Part shown: positions 6,698-15,362 of the stretch, piece by piece
Layout of the letters: each line of letters starts with the position of its first letter
Position numbering within the stretch: the first letter of the stretch is position 1
Assembly: GCA_035461525.1 (NCBI GenBank)
Contig: DATHVD010000052.1
Span: forward strand, 1 to 21,336
Reading direction: 5' to 3'
DNA: 21,336 bases
From: JAIBJN01 sp035461525
GTDB taxonomy: Bacteria; Actinomycetota; Thermoleophilia; Gaiellales; Gaiellaceae
Translations under genes and position numbers: made by a program
The notes under the pieces: generated by a model
The model's input: the letters and a program-made list of their open reading frames with translations, nothing else
The model's database searches: none
Told to the model about the DNA's origin: nothing

Positions 6698-7684
6698 TCA
6701 GGAAATGCCGACCGGGGAGCGGCGGCTGCGGACGTAGCTTCCGCGCGTCGCCCCGCTGGCGCGGGCGTAGCTCCACGTCGCGCGCTCGTCCACGGCGAGG
6801 ACGACCGGGCCGTGGACGATGAGCGAGTCGGCGGCCCGCTGGCGGAGGAGGTCGACGAAGAAGCCCTCGGCCAGCCACTCACGGCCGGGCGCGACGGACG
6901 TGTGAAGGCGGATCCTCGTCAGGGTGTGGGAGAGCTCGTCCACGCGCTCGATCCACGGCCTGCGGACGAAGGTGGTCGGCCCCTCCGGAAGGATGGTGGT
7001 GACCTCGTGGACGAGCTGCTCGCCCGCGTCGCGCTCGCTCACGAAGATCTCGATGGCGAGCTCCTTGACGCCGCGCGGCAGGACGCGGACGGCCTGGATC
7101 TGCGAGTTGTTGAGGTGGATGATCTCACCCGAGAGCGAGCGCAGCCGCGTCCGCCGCAGCGAGACCTCGTCGACGACTCCCTGGTGCTCGGCGCCGGCAT
7201 AGACGACCACCGTGTCGCCGACCGAGAACCACCGCTCGACGAACATCATCAGCCCGGCCAGCACGTCCATGAGCAGACGCTGGGCGGCGAAGCCGGCGAT
7301 GATGAGGGCGAACGACGCCCCGGCGATGGCGGTGAGCCGGTCCACGCCTCCCGTGAGCTGCGCGACGGAGAGGATGAGCGCGGTGCCGAAGGCGACGTAG
7401 ATGATCGCGGCGCGGATGATCGAGACCAGCGACTCGCGCCGCTTCAGGTTGGCCATCTTGCCGGTCGCCTCCAGGTCGCTCGAGCTGTGGCGGCGGTCGT
7501 GCCACGCGAGGACGTGCCGAGCGACCCAGCCGCTCGAGCGCGCGATCGCCCACGCGAGCAGGAGGAGGCCCACGATGACCACGATCCGCCCGAAGGGCGG
7601 GTACAGGGGCGTCCGGTCGTTGAGGAGGTCGATGAGGGGATCGAACATCTCCTTCACCGTATCGGCGCGGCCGGAGGCCTCCAC
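6698..7684 (-). CDS. MscS-type mechanosensitive ion channel
   Basis: This is a 328-residue small-conductance channel that opens under membrane tension and releases solutes on osmotic downshock. TM1 is about 31-52 and TM2 about 89-110. The pore helix and following region are about 116-150 (ASFALIIAGFAAQRLLMDVL, then FVERWFSVGD). The MscS signature FSVGDTVVV leads into the beta domain (EVSLRRTRLRSLSGEIIHLN). The C-terminal alpha/beta domain follows to about 290, ending in a basic tail. The start is uncertain: GTG 7684 gives the full frame, while GTG 7657 and ATG 7648 are alternatives. AAGGAG abuts ATG 7648 and is too close to serve it. It is the last gene in a minus-strand run and may be separately transcribed, as a GC hairpin precedes it. 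Confidence 0.9.
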   Translation of the reverse strand: MEASGRADTVKEMFDPLIDLLNDRTPLYPPFGRIVVIVGLLLLAWAIARSSGWVARHVLAWHDRRHSSSDLEATGKMANLKRRESLVSIIRAAIIYVAFGTALILSVAQLTGGVDRLTAIAGASFALIIAGFAAQRLLMDVLAGLMMFVERWFSVGDTVVVYAGAEHQGVVDEVSLRRTRLRSLSGEIIHLNNSQIQAVRVLPRGVKELAIEIFVSERDAGEQLVHEVTTILPEGPTTFVRRPWIERVDELSHTLTRIRLHTSVAPGREWLAEGFFVDLLRQRAADSLIVHGPVVLAVDERATWSYARASGATRGSYVRSRRSPVGIS

Positions 7685-7718
7685 ACCGCGGAGGCCGGTC
7701 CTAATCGGACGTTAACGC

Positions 7719-7735
7719 CCCGGGCGTGGCCCGGG
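7719..7735 (-). terminator. Strong GC hairpin, possible terminator
   Basis: CCCGGGC-GTG-GCCCGGG gives a perfect 7-bp GC stem with a 3-nt loop, 39 nt after the stop of the zinc-ribbon gene and before mscS. There is no T run after it, only GTTAAC nearby, so it may be a U-less terminator or simply a structured spacer. Confidence 0.4.
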
Positions 7736-7773
7736 CACGGCGGCCTGCCGGGAGCGTTGCTCCGGGGCCCTGG

Positions 7774-8748
7774 CTAGGGCTTGTCCTGCCCCTTGCCCTT
7801 GCCGCCGCCCGGGCCCGCGCCGTCGCCGGGGTCGGTGCTCTTGGCGGGCCCCTGACCGTTGCCGTTGCCCTTGGGCTCGGAGGCCTTCGGCGGTGTTGCG
7901 GGCTTGGCGGGCTTCGCGGGCTTCGAGGGCTTGGCGGGCTTCGCCGGCTTGGCGGGCTTGGCGGGCTTCGGGGGCGACGTCGGCTTGGGCAGCTGCGGCG
8001 GCTTCCCGGGGTTCACGGGCTTGCCGGGCGGCGCCGGAGCCGACGGCTCGCGTGGAGGCTCTGGAGCGGCCGGGGGCTCGGGCTTCCCGGGCGGCGGGGT
8101 CGGCTCGGGCGGGCTCGGGGGCTCGGGACGGAGCGAGGGTCCGCCGCCTCCCGGCGGTCGCGCGCCGTCGTCCGGCGGCGACGAGCCCTCGCCACCTCCG
8201 GCTCCCGTTCCGCCGCCGTCTCCCCCGCCGGAGGCCGTGCCTGCGGGGGCGGCGACCGCTCCGCCCCCGGCTGCGGCCGGCGGGACGACGCCGCGGGCTG
8301 CGTTCCTCGGCCGGGGGGCGGCCTCGGACGCGGGGCGAAGGTCGATCGACGCCGGCACGACCGAGCGTCCGAAGGGCTGGGCGGCCCGGTCGGTGAGCAG
8401 CCCGAGCGAGGTCGGATCGGCCCCGAAGACGCGGAGCCACAGGTAGATCGTCACCGCGGTTCCGGCAGCGAGCAGCGCGAGGTTCGCGCCGACGAGGATC
8501 GGGGCACGAGTCGTCTCGTACGGCGCCGCCGCGAGGGCAACGGGAGCGGCAGCGGTCGCCGCCGCGGCCGCGCCGGCGGGAAGAGCCCGGGCCGGAGGCG
8601 GGATCGCCGCCGCTGCTGATGCCGGCGGGAGACCCCGCGCGCTGGCCTCGAGCGCGCACTCGACCCGGTCGAAGCCCTCGCCTAGGCCGGGCACCACGAC
8701 CTGGAACCCTTGCGGCGAGAACTCGCGCCCGCACACCCGGCACTGCAT
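7774..8748 (-). CDS. Zinc-ribbon-like, single-TM protein with a long Pro/Gly-rich tail
   Basis: The 324-residue protein begins with MQCRVCGREFSPQGFQV, a CxxC knuckle (Cys3, Cys6) with a third cysteine at 31 in FDRVECALEA. This resembles half or three ligands of a zinc ribbon on the cytoplasmic side. An Ala/Pro linker follows, then one TM helix (about 84-107, ILVGANLALLAAGTAVTIYL), then about 215 residues of low complexity: Gly/Ala-rich, then Pro-rich, then a lysine-rich KPA array (about 255-290) and a Gly/Lys end. The tail is probably extracytoplasmic and could span or bind the cell wall. ATG has SD AGGGG five nt upstream and lies 13 nt after the GGDEF gene stop, so co-transcription is likely. 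Function unknown. Confidence 0.8.
   Translation of the reverse strand: MQCRVCGREFSPQGFQVVVPGLGEGFDRVECALEASARGLPPASAAAAIPPPARALPAGAAAAATAAAPVALAAAPYETTRAPILVGANLALLAAGTAVTIYLWLRVFGADPTSLGLLTDRAAQPFGRSVVPASIDLRPASEAAPRPRNAARGVVPPAAAGGGAVAAPAGTASGGGDGGGTGAGGGEGSSPPDDGARPPGGGGPSLRPEPPSPPEPTPPPGKPEPPAAPEPPREPSAPAPPGKPVNPGKPPQLPKPTSPPKPAKPAKPAKPAKPSKPAKPAKPATPPKASEPKGNGNGQGPAKSTDPGDGAGPGGGKGKGQDKP
7896..7972 (-). repeat. 9-nt tandem repeat encoding Lys-Pro-Ala triplets
   Basis: About eight units of a 9-nt repeat (plus-strand form TTGGCGGGC with variants such as TTCGCGGGC and TTCGAGGGC) encode KPAKPAKPSKPA on the minus strand. Unit variation is mostly at synonymous positions. Confidence 0.85.
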
Positions 8749-8761
8749 TCAGCCCCTTATA

Positions 8762-10486
<1,725 letters not shown>

Positions 10487-10508
10487 GCTCCGTCCTCCTG
10501 CTCGTAGT

Positions 10509-11447
10509 CTAGAGCGTTGCGTCGCGGGCACCGGCGACTATGAGCAGGACGATCGCGGCCGCCGCGACGAGCCGGTAGAGGACGAAGATCGTGTAGTCGT
10601 GCCGGCGGACGTATCCGAGCAGCCCCCAGATGGCCAGGAGCCCGCTTCCCGCCGCCGCGAGCACGCCGACGACGAAGGGGCCGAACGCGCCCTCGGGCAG
10701 CTCGCCGAGGAGGACGTCCGTGACGCCTTTCCAGACCGACGCGCCGAAGACGATAGGGACGAGCAGGAGGAAGGAGAAGCGGGCGGCGGAGTCGCGGTCG
10801 AGCGCGAGGAACCGCCCCGCCGTGATCGTGATCCCGGAGCGCGAGACGCCGGGCATGAGCGCGAGGCTCTGCGCAAGACCGACGGCGAGGGCCGTCCCGG
10901 GCCCCAGGTCGGACATGCTCCGCCGGGCCGGCGTCCGGTCCGCGAGCCAGAGCACGCCGCCGAAGACCGCGAGGAGAACGGCGATCTGCCAGGGGTTGCC
11001 GAGGTGCTCGGCGATCGCCGTCTCGCCGAGCGCGCCCACGAGTGCCGCGGGGACTGTGGCGATCGCAACGAACCACGCGATCCTCTCGTCCGGGGTCTCG
11101 ACCCGGCGCCGGCGAACGCTCGCCACCCACGCCGCGATGAGCCTGGCGAGGTCGGCGCGGAAGTACGCGACCACGGCGACGAGCGTGCCGACGTGGAGGG
11201 CGACGTCGAACGTCTGCGCGAGCTCGGGGCTCGCCTCGAGGTCCTCCCAGCCGAACAGCCACCGGACGAGGATCAGGTGGCCGGACGAGGAGATGGGGAG
11301 AAGCTCGGTCGCGCCCTGCACGACGCCGAGGACGAACGCCTGCCAACCCGTGAGCGCGCCGGACGCCGCGCCGACCCCGGAAAGGGCGAGCCCGGCGGCG
11401 GCCGCGAGTGCCGCGCCGGCAACGGCAAGGATGCCGGCGCGACGCAT
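10509..11447 (-). CDS. uppP: Undecaprenyl-diphosphatase (BacA/UppP family)
   Basis: The 312-residue polytopic membrane enzyme removes a phosphate from undecaprenyl diphosphate. This recycles the lipid carrier for peptidoglycan and other wall polymers and gives bacitracin tolerance. Both family motifs are present: the glutamate motif GATELLPISSSGHL (Glu48, Ser53-55, His57) and MPGVSRSGITITAG (residues 198-211, Arg203). The hydrophobic profile fits the usual eight segments. The N-terminus carries about 33 residues more than typical BacA before the first family helix, including an Ala-rich hydrophobic stretch that could be an extra helix; no later start codon precedes the first motif in a sensible place. 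There is no SD; TACCAT lies 9 nt upstream of ATG, which suggests a leaderless message. Confidence 0.94.
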   Translation of the reverse strand: MRRAGILAVAGAALAAAAGLALSGVGAASGALTGWQAFVLGVVQGATELLPISSSGHLILVRWLFGWEDLEASPELAQTFDVALHVGTLVAVVAYFRADLARLIAAWVASVRRRRVETPDERIAWFVAIATVPAALVGALGETAIAEHLGNPWQIAVLLAVFGGVLWLADRTPARRSMSDLGPGTALAVGLAQSLALMPGVSRSGITITAGRFLALDRDSAARFSFLLLVPIVFGASVWKGVTDVLLGELPEGAFGPFVVGVLAAAGSGLLAIWGLLGYVRRHDYTIFVLYRLVAAAAIVLLIVAGARDATL

Positions 11448-11455
11448 CGACGGGG

Positions 11456-11462
11456 TATGGTA
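11456..11462. promoter_or_regulatory. Overlapping divergent -10 boxes between uppP and the cytochrome gene
   Basis: The plus strand reads TATGGT at 11456-11461. The minus strand reads TACCAT over 11462-11457. Both match TAnnnT and overlap by five bases. Each is followed by exactly 9 nt before its start codon (GTG at 11471, ATG at 11447), and neither gene has a Shine-Dalgarno. This looks like one symmetric bidirectional promoter giving leaderless or nearly leaderless mRNAs. Confidence 0.5.
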
Positions 11463-11470
11463 CGGCCGCG

Positions 11471-11995
11471 GTGAGCCGGAACGACGTCATCATGGGGGCG
11501 GTCGCGGTCGTCCTCGTCGTCTTCAGCCTCGTCGTCTCGCTCGTGATCCCGCGCCGTGATCCAGGCTTCCCCGGCAAGAACCTGAAGGCGCTCGTCGTCG
11601 TCTCGGTCGTCCTCGTCGTGGCGATGCTCGGCGCGGTCGAGCTGCTCGGCGAGTCGCACGCGGGCGAGGAGCGGCCCGAGTCTGCGGAGACGACCGAGGG
11701 CGAGCCCGCGGAGACGACCGGAGGCGACGGCGGAGCGGACGGCGTCCCCGCCGAGGCCGACGCGGCTGCGGGCGCGGACGTCTACGACTCGGCCGGCTGC
11801 GGGAGCTGCCACGTCCTCGAGTCGGCCGGCTCGACGGGGGCGGTCGGCCCCAGCCTCGACGACTCGGCGGCCGGCTACGACGCCGCCCTGCAGCAGATCG
11901 CCAACGGCGGCGGCGGTATGCCGGCGTTCAGCGGGCAGCTCTCCGAGGAGGAGATCCGCGACGTGGCCGCGTTCGTCGTCACGGCACGCGGCTAG
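11471..11995 (+). CDS. Membrane-anchored c-type cytochrome
   Basis: The 174-residue protein has two TM helices (about 8-26 and 38-58), an acidic Thr/Glu/Gly-rich linker (60-100) and a small cytochrome c domain. The haem site is CGSCH (Cys110, Cys113, His114 axial ligand). The distal ligand is probably Met150 in GGGMPAF, followed by the typical SEEEIRDVAAFV C-terminal helix. It would transfer electrons on the outer face of the membrane; the partner is not in the window. The first 58 residues form a helical hairpin rather than a cleavable signal. The GTG start has no SD and sits 9 nt after TATGGT; ATG 11492 is a possible alternative but would cut into TM1. Confidence 0.9.
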   Translation: MSRNDVIMGAVAVVLVVFSLVVSLVIPRRDPGFPGKNLKALVVVSVVLVVAMLGAVELLGESHAGEERPESAETTEGEPAETTGGDGGADGVPAEADAAAGADVYDSAGCGSCHVLESAGSTGAVGPSLDDSAAGYDAALQQIANGGGGMPAFSGQLSEEEIRDVAAFVVTARG

Positions 11996-12015
11996 CTCCC
12001 GGAGGCAGGCGGAGG

Positions 12016-12105
12016 CGGAGAGGGCGGGATTCGAACCCGCGACCCAGCTTTCACCGGGTACGCGATTTCCAGTCGCGCTCCTTAGGCCAGCTCGGACACC
12101 TCTCC
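12016..12105 (-). tRNA. tRNA-Ser (anticodon GGA)
   Basis: A 90-nt class II tRNA folds by eye on the minus strand. The acceptor GGAGAGG pairs with CCTCTCC, discriminator G. The anticodon stem is CGCGA/TCGCG with loop CTGGAAA, giving GGA. A long variable arm (ACCCGG/CTGGGT) is typical of Ser. The T arm is GCGGG/CCCGC with loop TTCGAAT. CCA is not encoded; the next bases are CCT. Confidence 0.95.
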
Positions 12106-12117
12106 GCGGTCGTCCCA

Positions 12118-12123
12118 ATCCTA
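12118..12123 (-). promoter_or_regulatory. Possible -10 box of tRNA-Ser
   Basis: TAGGAT on the minus strand fits TAnnnT and lies 12 nt before the tRNA 5' end. No recognisable -35 accompanies it. Confidence 0.3.
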
Positions 12124-12163
12124 GCGGGGGCGCGTTTCCGGCTTCGCGCCAGGCGGTACAAGC

Positions 12164-12180
12164 GTCTCGCACATCGAGAC
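12164..12180 (+). promoter_or_regulatory. Inverted repeat just upstream of the ribosome binding site
   Basis: GTCTCG-CACAT-CGAGAC has perfect 6-bp arms and a 5-nt loop. It ends one base before the SD (GGGAGGG, 12182-12188) of the small basic protein. It could be an operator or a 5' UTR hairpin that affects ribosome access. Confidence 0.4.
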
Positions 12181-12193
12181 AGGGAGGGACGAC

Positions 12194-12550
12194 ATGCCCC
12201 CACGCGGAGTCAAGCCCGGCAGCAAGCGGGCCCGGCAGTACGAGCACATCAAGGAGAGCGAGAAGGAGCAGGGCCGCTCGACGGAGCGGGCGGAGGAGAT
12301 CGCGGCCCGCACCGTCAACAAGGAACGCGCCCGCGCGGGCGAGTCGAAGACGAGCTCGCGCACGTCCAAGCGCGACATGTCCTCGAGCCGCCGCGGCGGG
12401 CGCAGGTCCGGGACGGACCGCCCCAAGGGCCGCACGAAGGAGCAGCTCTACAACGAGGCCAAGAAGCTGGGCGTCGAGGGCCGCTCGAAGATGTCGAAGG
12501 CCCAGCTTCAGCGGGCCGTCGCCGGCAAGAAGGGCGGGCGCCGCTCGTAG
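12194..12550 (+). CDS. Small basic protein with Rho-N/SAP-like C-terminus (annotated elsewhere as plasmid stabilization-like)
   Basis: This 118-residue, very basic protein is rich in K, R and S. The N-terminal half contains KRARQYEHIKESEKEQGRS and ERAEEIAARTVNKERARAGE, a pattern I know from a widespread bacterial family often labelled plasmid stabilization protein without functional proof. The C-terminal part (about 79-112, GRTKEQLYNEAKKLGVEGRSKMSKAQLQRAV) looks like a Rho N-terminal or SAP helix-turn-helix, suggesting nucleic-acid binding. ATG has a good SD (GGGAGGG, 5 nt). There is no partner toxin next to it, and nothing else in the window looks plasmid-borne, so a plasmid role is not supported here. 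Confidence 0.85.
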   Translation: MPPRGVKPGSKRARQYEHIKESEKEQGRSTERAEEIAARTVNKERARAGESKTSSRTSKRDMSSSRRGGRRSGTDRPKGRTKEQLYNEAKKLGVEGRSKMSKAQLQRAVAGKKGGRRS

Positions 12551-12590
12551 GCGTGCGCAGCGCCGGCGCGGGCGGGCCTGGGCTGGGCTC

Positions 12591-13193
12591 GTGACGCGCC
12601 GGCGCGCCTCCTACCGTTCCCTCGCCTCGCTCCAGAGGGACAATCGCGTCTGCCGCGCGTGCGCCGAGGCGGGGTTCCCGCTCGAGTCGCTGCCCGTCTT
12701 CGAGGGTCGGGCCGGGCAGCGGGCGCTGATCGTCGGGCAGGCGCCCGGCGTCGTCGAGGGCGAGGAGCGCCGGCCGTGGCGCGGGCGCGCCGGGCGCACG
12801 CTCCGGCGCTGGCTCGAGCTGGACGAGGATGCCTTCTACGCGACCTTCTACTGCGCGTCGGTCACGCGCTGCTATCCGGGCCGGCACCCCTCCGGCCGGG
12901 GCGACCGGCCGCCGACGCCGGCCGAGCTCGACCTCTGCTCCTTCTGGCTCGACCGGGAGCTGCGCCTCCTGCGCCCCCGACTCGTCCTCCCGGTCGGCGG
13001 GCTCGCCGTCCGCCGCCTCCTCGGGCTCGCGCAGCTCACCGGAGCGATCGGCGCCCGCCACGAGCTCGGGGACGCGATCGCCGTCCCGCTGCCGCACCCG
13101 TCGGGAGCGAGCGGCTGGCTCAACCTCCCGGAGAACCGCGAGCGCCTCGCCCGCGCGCTCGCCCTCGTCCGGCAGGAGCTCGCCTCCCTCTAG
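12591..13193 (+). CDS. Uracil-DNA glycosylase superfamily protein (Fe-S, family 4/5-like)
   Basis: The 200-residue base-excision repair enzyme excises uracil or related deaminated bases from DNA. The active-site loop is VGQAPG (48-53), with the following RPWRGRAGRTLRRWL matching the family's PFxGRAGxxL segment. Four cysteines fit the Fe-S cluster pattern: Cys21 and Cys24 (CRAC), Cys94 (TRCYPG) and Cys116 (ELDLCSFW). The second motif is HPSGASGW (169-176). The water-activating residue after GQAPG is not the Asp/Glu of classic family 1, consistent with families 4/5. The GTG start has only a weak GGGCTGGGC upstream; it lies 40 nt after the previous gene. It ends in a CTAG shared with the converging DUF6328 gene. 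Confidence 0.88.
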   Translation: MTRRRASYRSLASLQRDNRVCRACAEAGFPLESLPVFEGRAGQRALIVGQAPGVVEGEERRPWRGRAGRTLRRWLELDEDAFYATFYCASVTRCYPGRHPSGRGDRPPTPAELDLCSFWLDRELRLLRPRLVLPVGGLAVRRLLGLAQLTGAIGARHELGDAIAVPLPHPSGASGWLNLPENRERLARALALVRQELASL

Positions 13194-13660
13194 CGGCGGC
13201 CGCCCTCGCGCGCCCGCCGCCAGAGGGGAAGGCCGTACCAGTACCAGACGAAGAGGGCGCCCAGGGCCGAGGGGACGACCGCGGTCAGCGGCAGGCCGAA
13301 GAGGACGTCCGTGATCAGGAAGACCGAGGCCGTCATCGCGAGCGCGATGAAGACCGTCGCCGCGACCGCGCTCCGCGTCGCCGAGCGCATGAGCGCGTCC
13401 TTGTCCCCCTTGCGCCAGCGCAGCCGGTGGTTCGCCGCAGGCGAGATGAGGAGGACGACGGCGACGGCCGCGGCGAGGAGCGCCGCGAAGTACACGTACT
13501 CCTGCCCGCGCGAGAGGTCCTCGAAGGGCCGCTGGAACGGCAGGATCAGGAGGAAGGCGAAGAGCACCTGCACGCCCGGCATGGTCAGGCGGAGCTCCTC
13601 GACGAGCTCGCTCCACTCCTGGTCCAGCTCCTCCTCGCCCTTGCGCTCGCGCTCCGCCAC
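13190..13660 (-). CDS. DUF6328-type membrane protein
   Basis: The 156-residue protein starts with a charged cytoplasmic segment (1-25, rich in E, R and K). It continues with ELRLTMPGVQVLFAFLLILP, a sequence I associate with DUF6328, then four hydrophobic segments at about 28-42, 55-74, 97-116 and 122-143, and a basic C-terminus (WRRAREGGRR). Function is unknown. The start is GTG at 13660 with no SD; TACATT lies six nt upstream, so the mRNA is probably leaderless. A rho-independent terminator (13682-13716) separates it from the upstream co-oriented LVIVD gene. Its TAG overlaps the glycosylase stop. Confidence 0.82.
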   Translation of the reverse strand: MAERERKGEEELDQEWSELVEELRLTMPGVQVLFAFLLILPFQRPFEDLSRGQEYVYFAALLAAAVAVVLLISPAANHRLRWRKGDKDALMRSATRSAVAATVFIALAMTASVFLITDVLFGLPLTAVVPSALGALFVWYWYGLPLWRRAREGGRR

Positions 13661-13666
13661 GGCGGG

Positions 13667-13672
13667 AATGTA
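13667..13672 (-). promoter_or_regulatory. -10 box of the DUF6328 gene
   Basis: TACATT on the minus strand is followed by CCCGCC and then the GTG start, so transcription would begin at or next to the start codon. It lies directly after a terminator, where a new promoter is expected. No clear -35 is seen. Confidence 0.45.
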
Positions 13673-13681
13673 CAGGCCCGG

Positions 13682-13716
13682 AAAAACGCTGCGGGCCTCC
13701 CCGGAGGGAGGCCCGC
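13682..13716 (-). terminator. Rho-independent terminator of the LVIVD gene
   Basis: On the minus strand an 11-bp GC-rich stem (13716-13706 with 13701-13691, loop CGGA) is followed after four bases by five T residues (13686-13682). It starts 24 nt after the LVIVD stop. This is the clearest intrinsic terminator in the window. Confidence 0.85.
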
Positions 13717-13739
13717 GGGTCGTCCGCCGAGGCCGGCCG

Positions 13740-15110
13740 TCAGTTGATGACGTTCTCCTGGGTCTGGGGGTTCAGGTACGGCAGCCGCACCACGGGAGCG
13801 TGGACGCCGCCTCGGAGGAGGAAGACGTCCAGGCCGCGGAGGATGTCGTTGGCGTAGATGTTGCCGTTGTACCAGTACGACGACCACGCGTTGCCGCCCT
13901 CGGGCTTGCGCCACGCGATCTCGGACATCATCTCGCTCTGTCCGGCCAGGAGCCGGTTCACGTTCACGACCGTCGTGCCGCCGGTGTACGCCGACGAGAC
14001 GAGCGTGTAGTTCCCCTGCCGCTGCGGGATGAAGTTGAAGTTGTGCATGGTGCAGACGCCGGGCTCGGAGCGCGGGATCTTGTAGCTCGCGAGCTCCGTT
14101 CCGGTCGCCGCGTCGAGGAACCAGATGCGGCCCTGGTTGTCGTCCGGGTCGACGCAGCGCGCCGCGCCGCCGCCGCCGGACTCGTCGCCGAAGGCGACGA
14201 TCTTCCCGTCCCAGCTGAACGACGCCGAGTGGAAGAGGTCGATGTTCTCCGGCTTGATGTTTGGGTTGTCGTAGCGATAGAGGAACTGCGGGTGGGCCGG
14301 GTCGGAGATGTCCCACACCTGGCCCTCGGACAGGCAGGCCGCCGCGGCCCGGTTGATGCCCGTGAACACGCTGATGTCGTGGCACGCTCGGAACGTGAAA
14401 GCGCCGAGGTAGGTCGCCCACTCGGTGCCGGGGTCGAGGTTGTAGTAGGAGACGCTCGCAGCCGTCGGGTTCGAAAGCGGAACCTCGACGATGCCGACCT
14501 TCGAGTGGCCGTCGCCGGTCTGGAGCGACTGGCAGTTCGGGCCGAGCGCCGCGCCGCCGAGCGGGTACGACGAGATGTAGAGGAACACGCGGTCGTTCGC
14601 CGCGTCCGGAACGAGCGTGTGCGTGTGCGAGCCGCAGTCCGTCGGCACGGAGTGGATCCGCACCGGGTTGTCGACGTCGCTGATGTCGAAGATCTGGATG
14701 CCCTCGAACATCCCGGGCGTGCTCGCCGTCACGTTCGTCGAGTTGCAGTCCGTGCTCGACTGCGGCGAGTCCACCGAGCGGAAGACGAGGTTCCCGTAGA
14801 TCGAGACGTCGCCCTGCGCTCCGTTGCAGTGGATCCGCGAGATCTCCCGCGGCTTGTTCTGGTTCGTGACGTCCAGGATCCGGAAGCCGTCGTAGCTTCC
14901 GGCCACGGCCAGGTTGCCCCAGAACGCGAGGTCGGACTGCGTCGCGTTGGTCGGCCGCGGGCTGTTCGCCATGTGCATGAGGTTGTCGGTGCCGAACTCG
15001 CCGACCGAGCCTCCTCCGCCGCCGTGGTCGTGGTCCTGCGCCCAGGCGGTGCCGGTGGACAGGGCCAGCCCGGCGAGGACGAGCGCGACGAGCATCAGGA
15101 ACTTCTTCAT
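13740..15110 (-). CDS. Secreted LVIVD-repeat (beta-propeller-like) protein
   Basis: This 456-residue exported protein has signal peptide MKKFLMLVALVLAGLALSTG with probable cleavage after AWA (residue 24), then a short His/Gly-rich linker (DHDHGGGGG). The body holds repeated blade-like units of the LVIVD type: SDLAFWGNLAVAGSYDGFRI, GDVSIYGNLVFRSVD, EGIQIFDISDVDNP, GQVWDISDPAHPQFL and NAWSSYWYNGNIYANDI. These fold as a beta-propeller in related proteins. Several cysteines and a CHDIS segment suggest disulfides. Function is unknown; such proteins are usually extracellular binding modules. ATG has SD AAGGGGG about six nt upstream. It follows the M64 peptidase on the same strand but is separated by a 250-nt spacer, so it is probably its own unit. 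Confidence 0.88.
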   Translation of the reverse strand: MKKFLMLVALVLAGLALSTGTAWAQDHDHGGGGGSVGEFGTDNLMHMANSPRPTNATQSDLAFWGNLAVAGSYDGFRILDVTNQNKPREISRIHCNGAQGDVSIYGNLVFRSVDSPQSSTDCNSTNVTASTPGMFEGIQIFDISDVDNPVRIHSVPTDCGSHTHTLVPDAANDRVFLYISSYPLGGAALGPNCQSLQTGDGHSKVGIVEVPLSNPTAASVSYYNLDPGTEWATYLGAFTFRACHDISVFTGINRAAAACLSEGQVWDISDPAHPQFLYRYDNPNIKPENIDLFHSASFSWDGKIVAFGDESGGGGAARCVDPDDNQGRIWFLDAATGTELASYKIPRSEPGVCTMHNFNFIPQRQGNYTLVSSAYTGGTTVVNVNRLLAGQSEMMSEIAWRKPEGGNAWSSYWYNGNIYANDILRGLDVFLLRGGVHAPVVRLPYLNPQTQENVIN

Positions 15111-15319
15111 GGAATCCCCCTTACGTCGGATGGCGTGGCCGGGCAGGGCTTCGACGCTTCCCAGACGGTCGGAGCACGCCGAGGCCCGCCGGCGGGTTGC
15201 CGGCGGGGCCAGACCCCTCGTCTGCGCACGTGCTGGCCCATTCCCCGGAAGCGGAGAGCCCCCACAGCGCTCCGCTCGCGGGAATCTATGACCGCTGGAG
15301 ACGCGCGGGTCAAGGGGCG
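15111..15319. other. Spacer upstream of the LVIVD gene with inverted repeats
   Basis: No convincing gene is present. A perfect hairpin CCCGCCGGC-GGGTT-GCCGGCGGG lies at 15185-15207. A longer imperfect inverted repeat lies at 15240-15256 and 15270-15285 (ATTCCC...AAGCGGAG against CTCCGCT...GGGAAT). The region must carry the LVIVD promoter on the minus strand, but I see no clear -35/-10 pair. The small open frames here look like compositional artefacts. Confidence 0.5.
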
Positions 15320-15351
15320 GCGGGAGGGGTGCGCACGGGCTCCCCTCCCGC
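15320..15351 (-). terminator. Hairpin downstream of the M64 peptidase, probable terminator
   Basis: A perfect 10-bp stem, GCGGGAGGGG with CCCCTCCCGC and a 12-nt loop, begins 11 nt after the peptidase stop on the minus strand. There is no T run, as is common for high-GC actinobacterial terminators. Confidence 0.55.
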
Positions 15352-15362
15352 GTTCGTCCCGG

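Noticed and set aside
12194..12550. Plasmid maintenance or toxin-antitoxin locus
   Set aside because: The family label is historical. No partner gene, partition gene or origin-like repeats are nearby.
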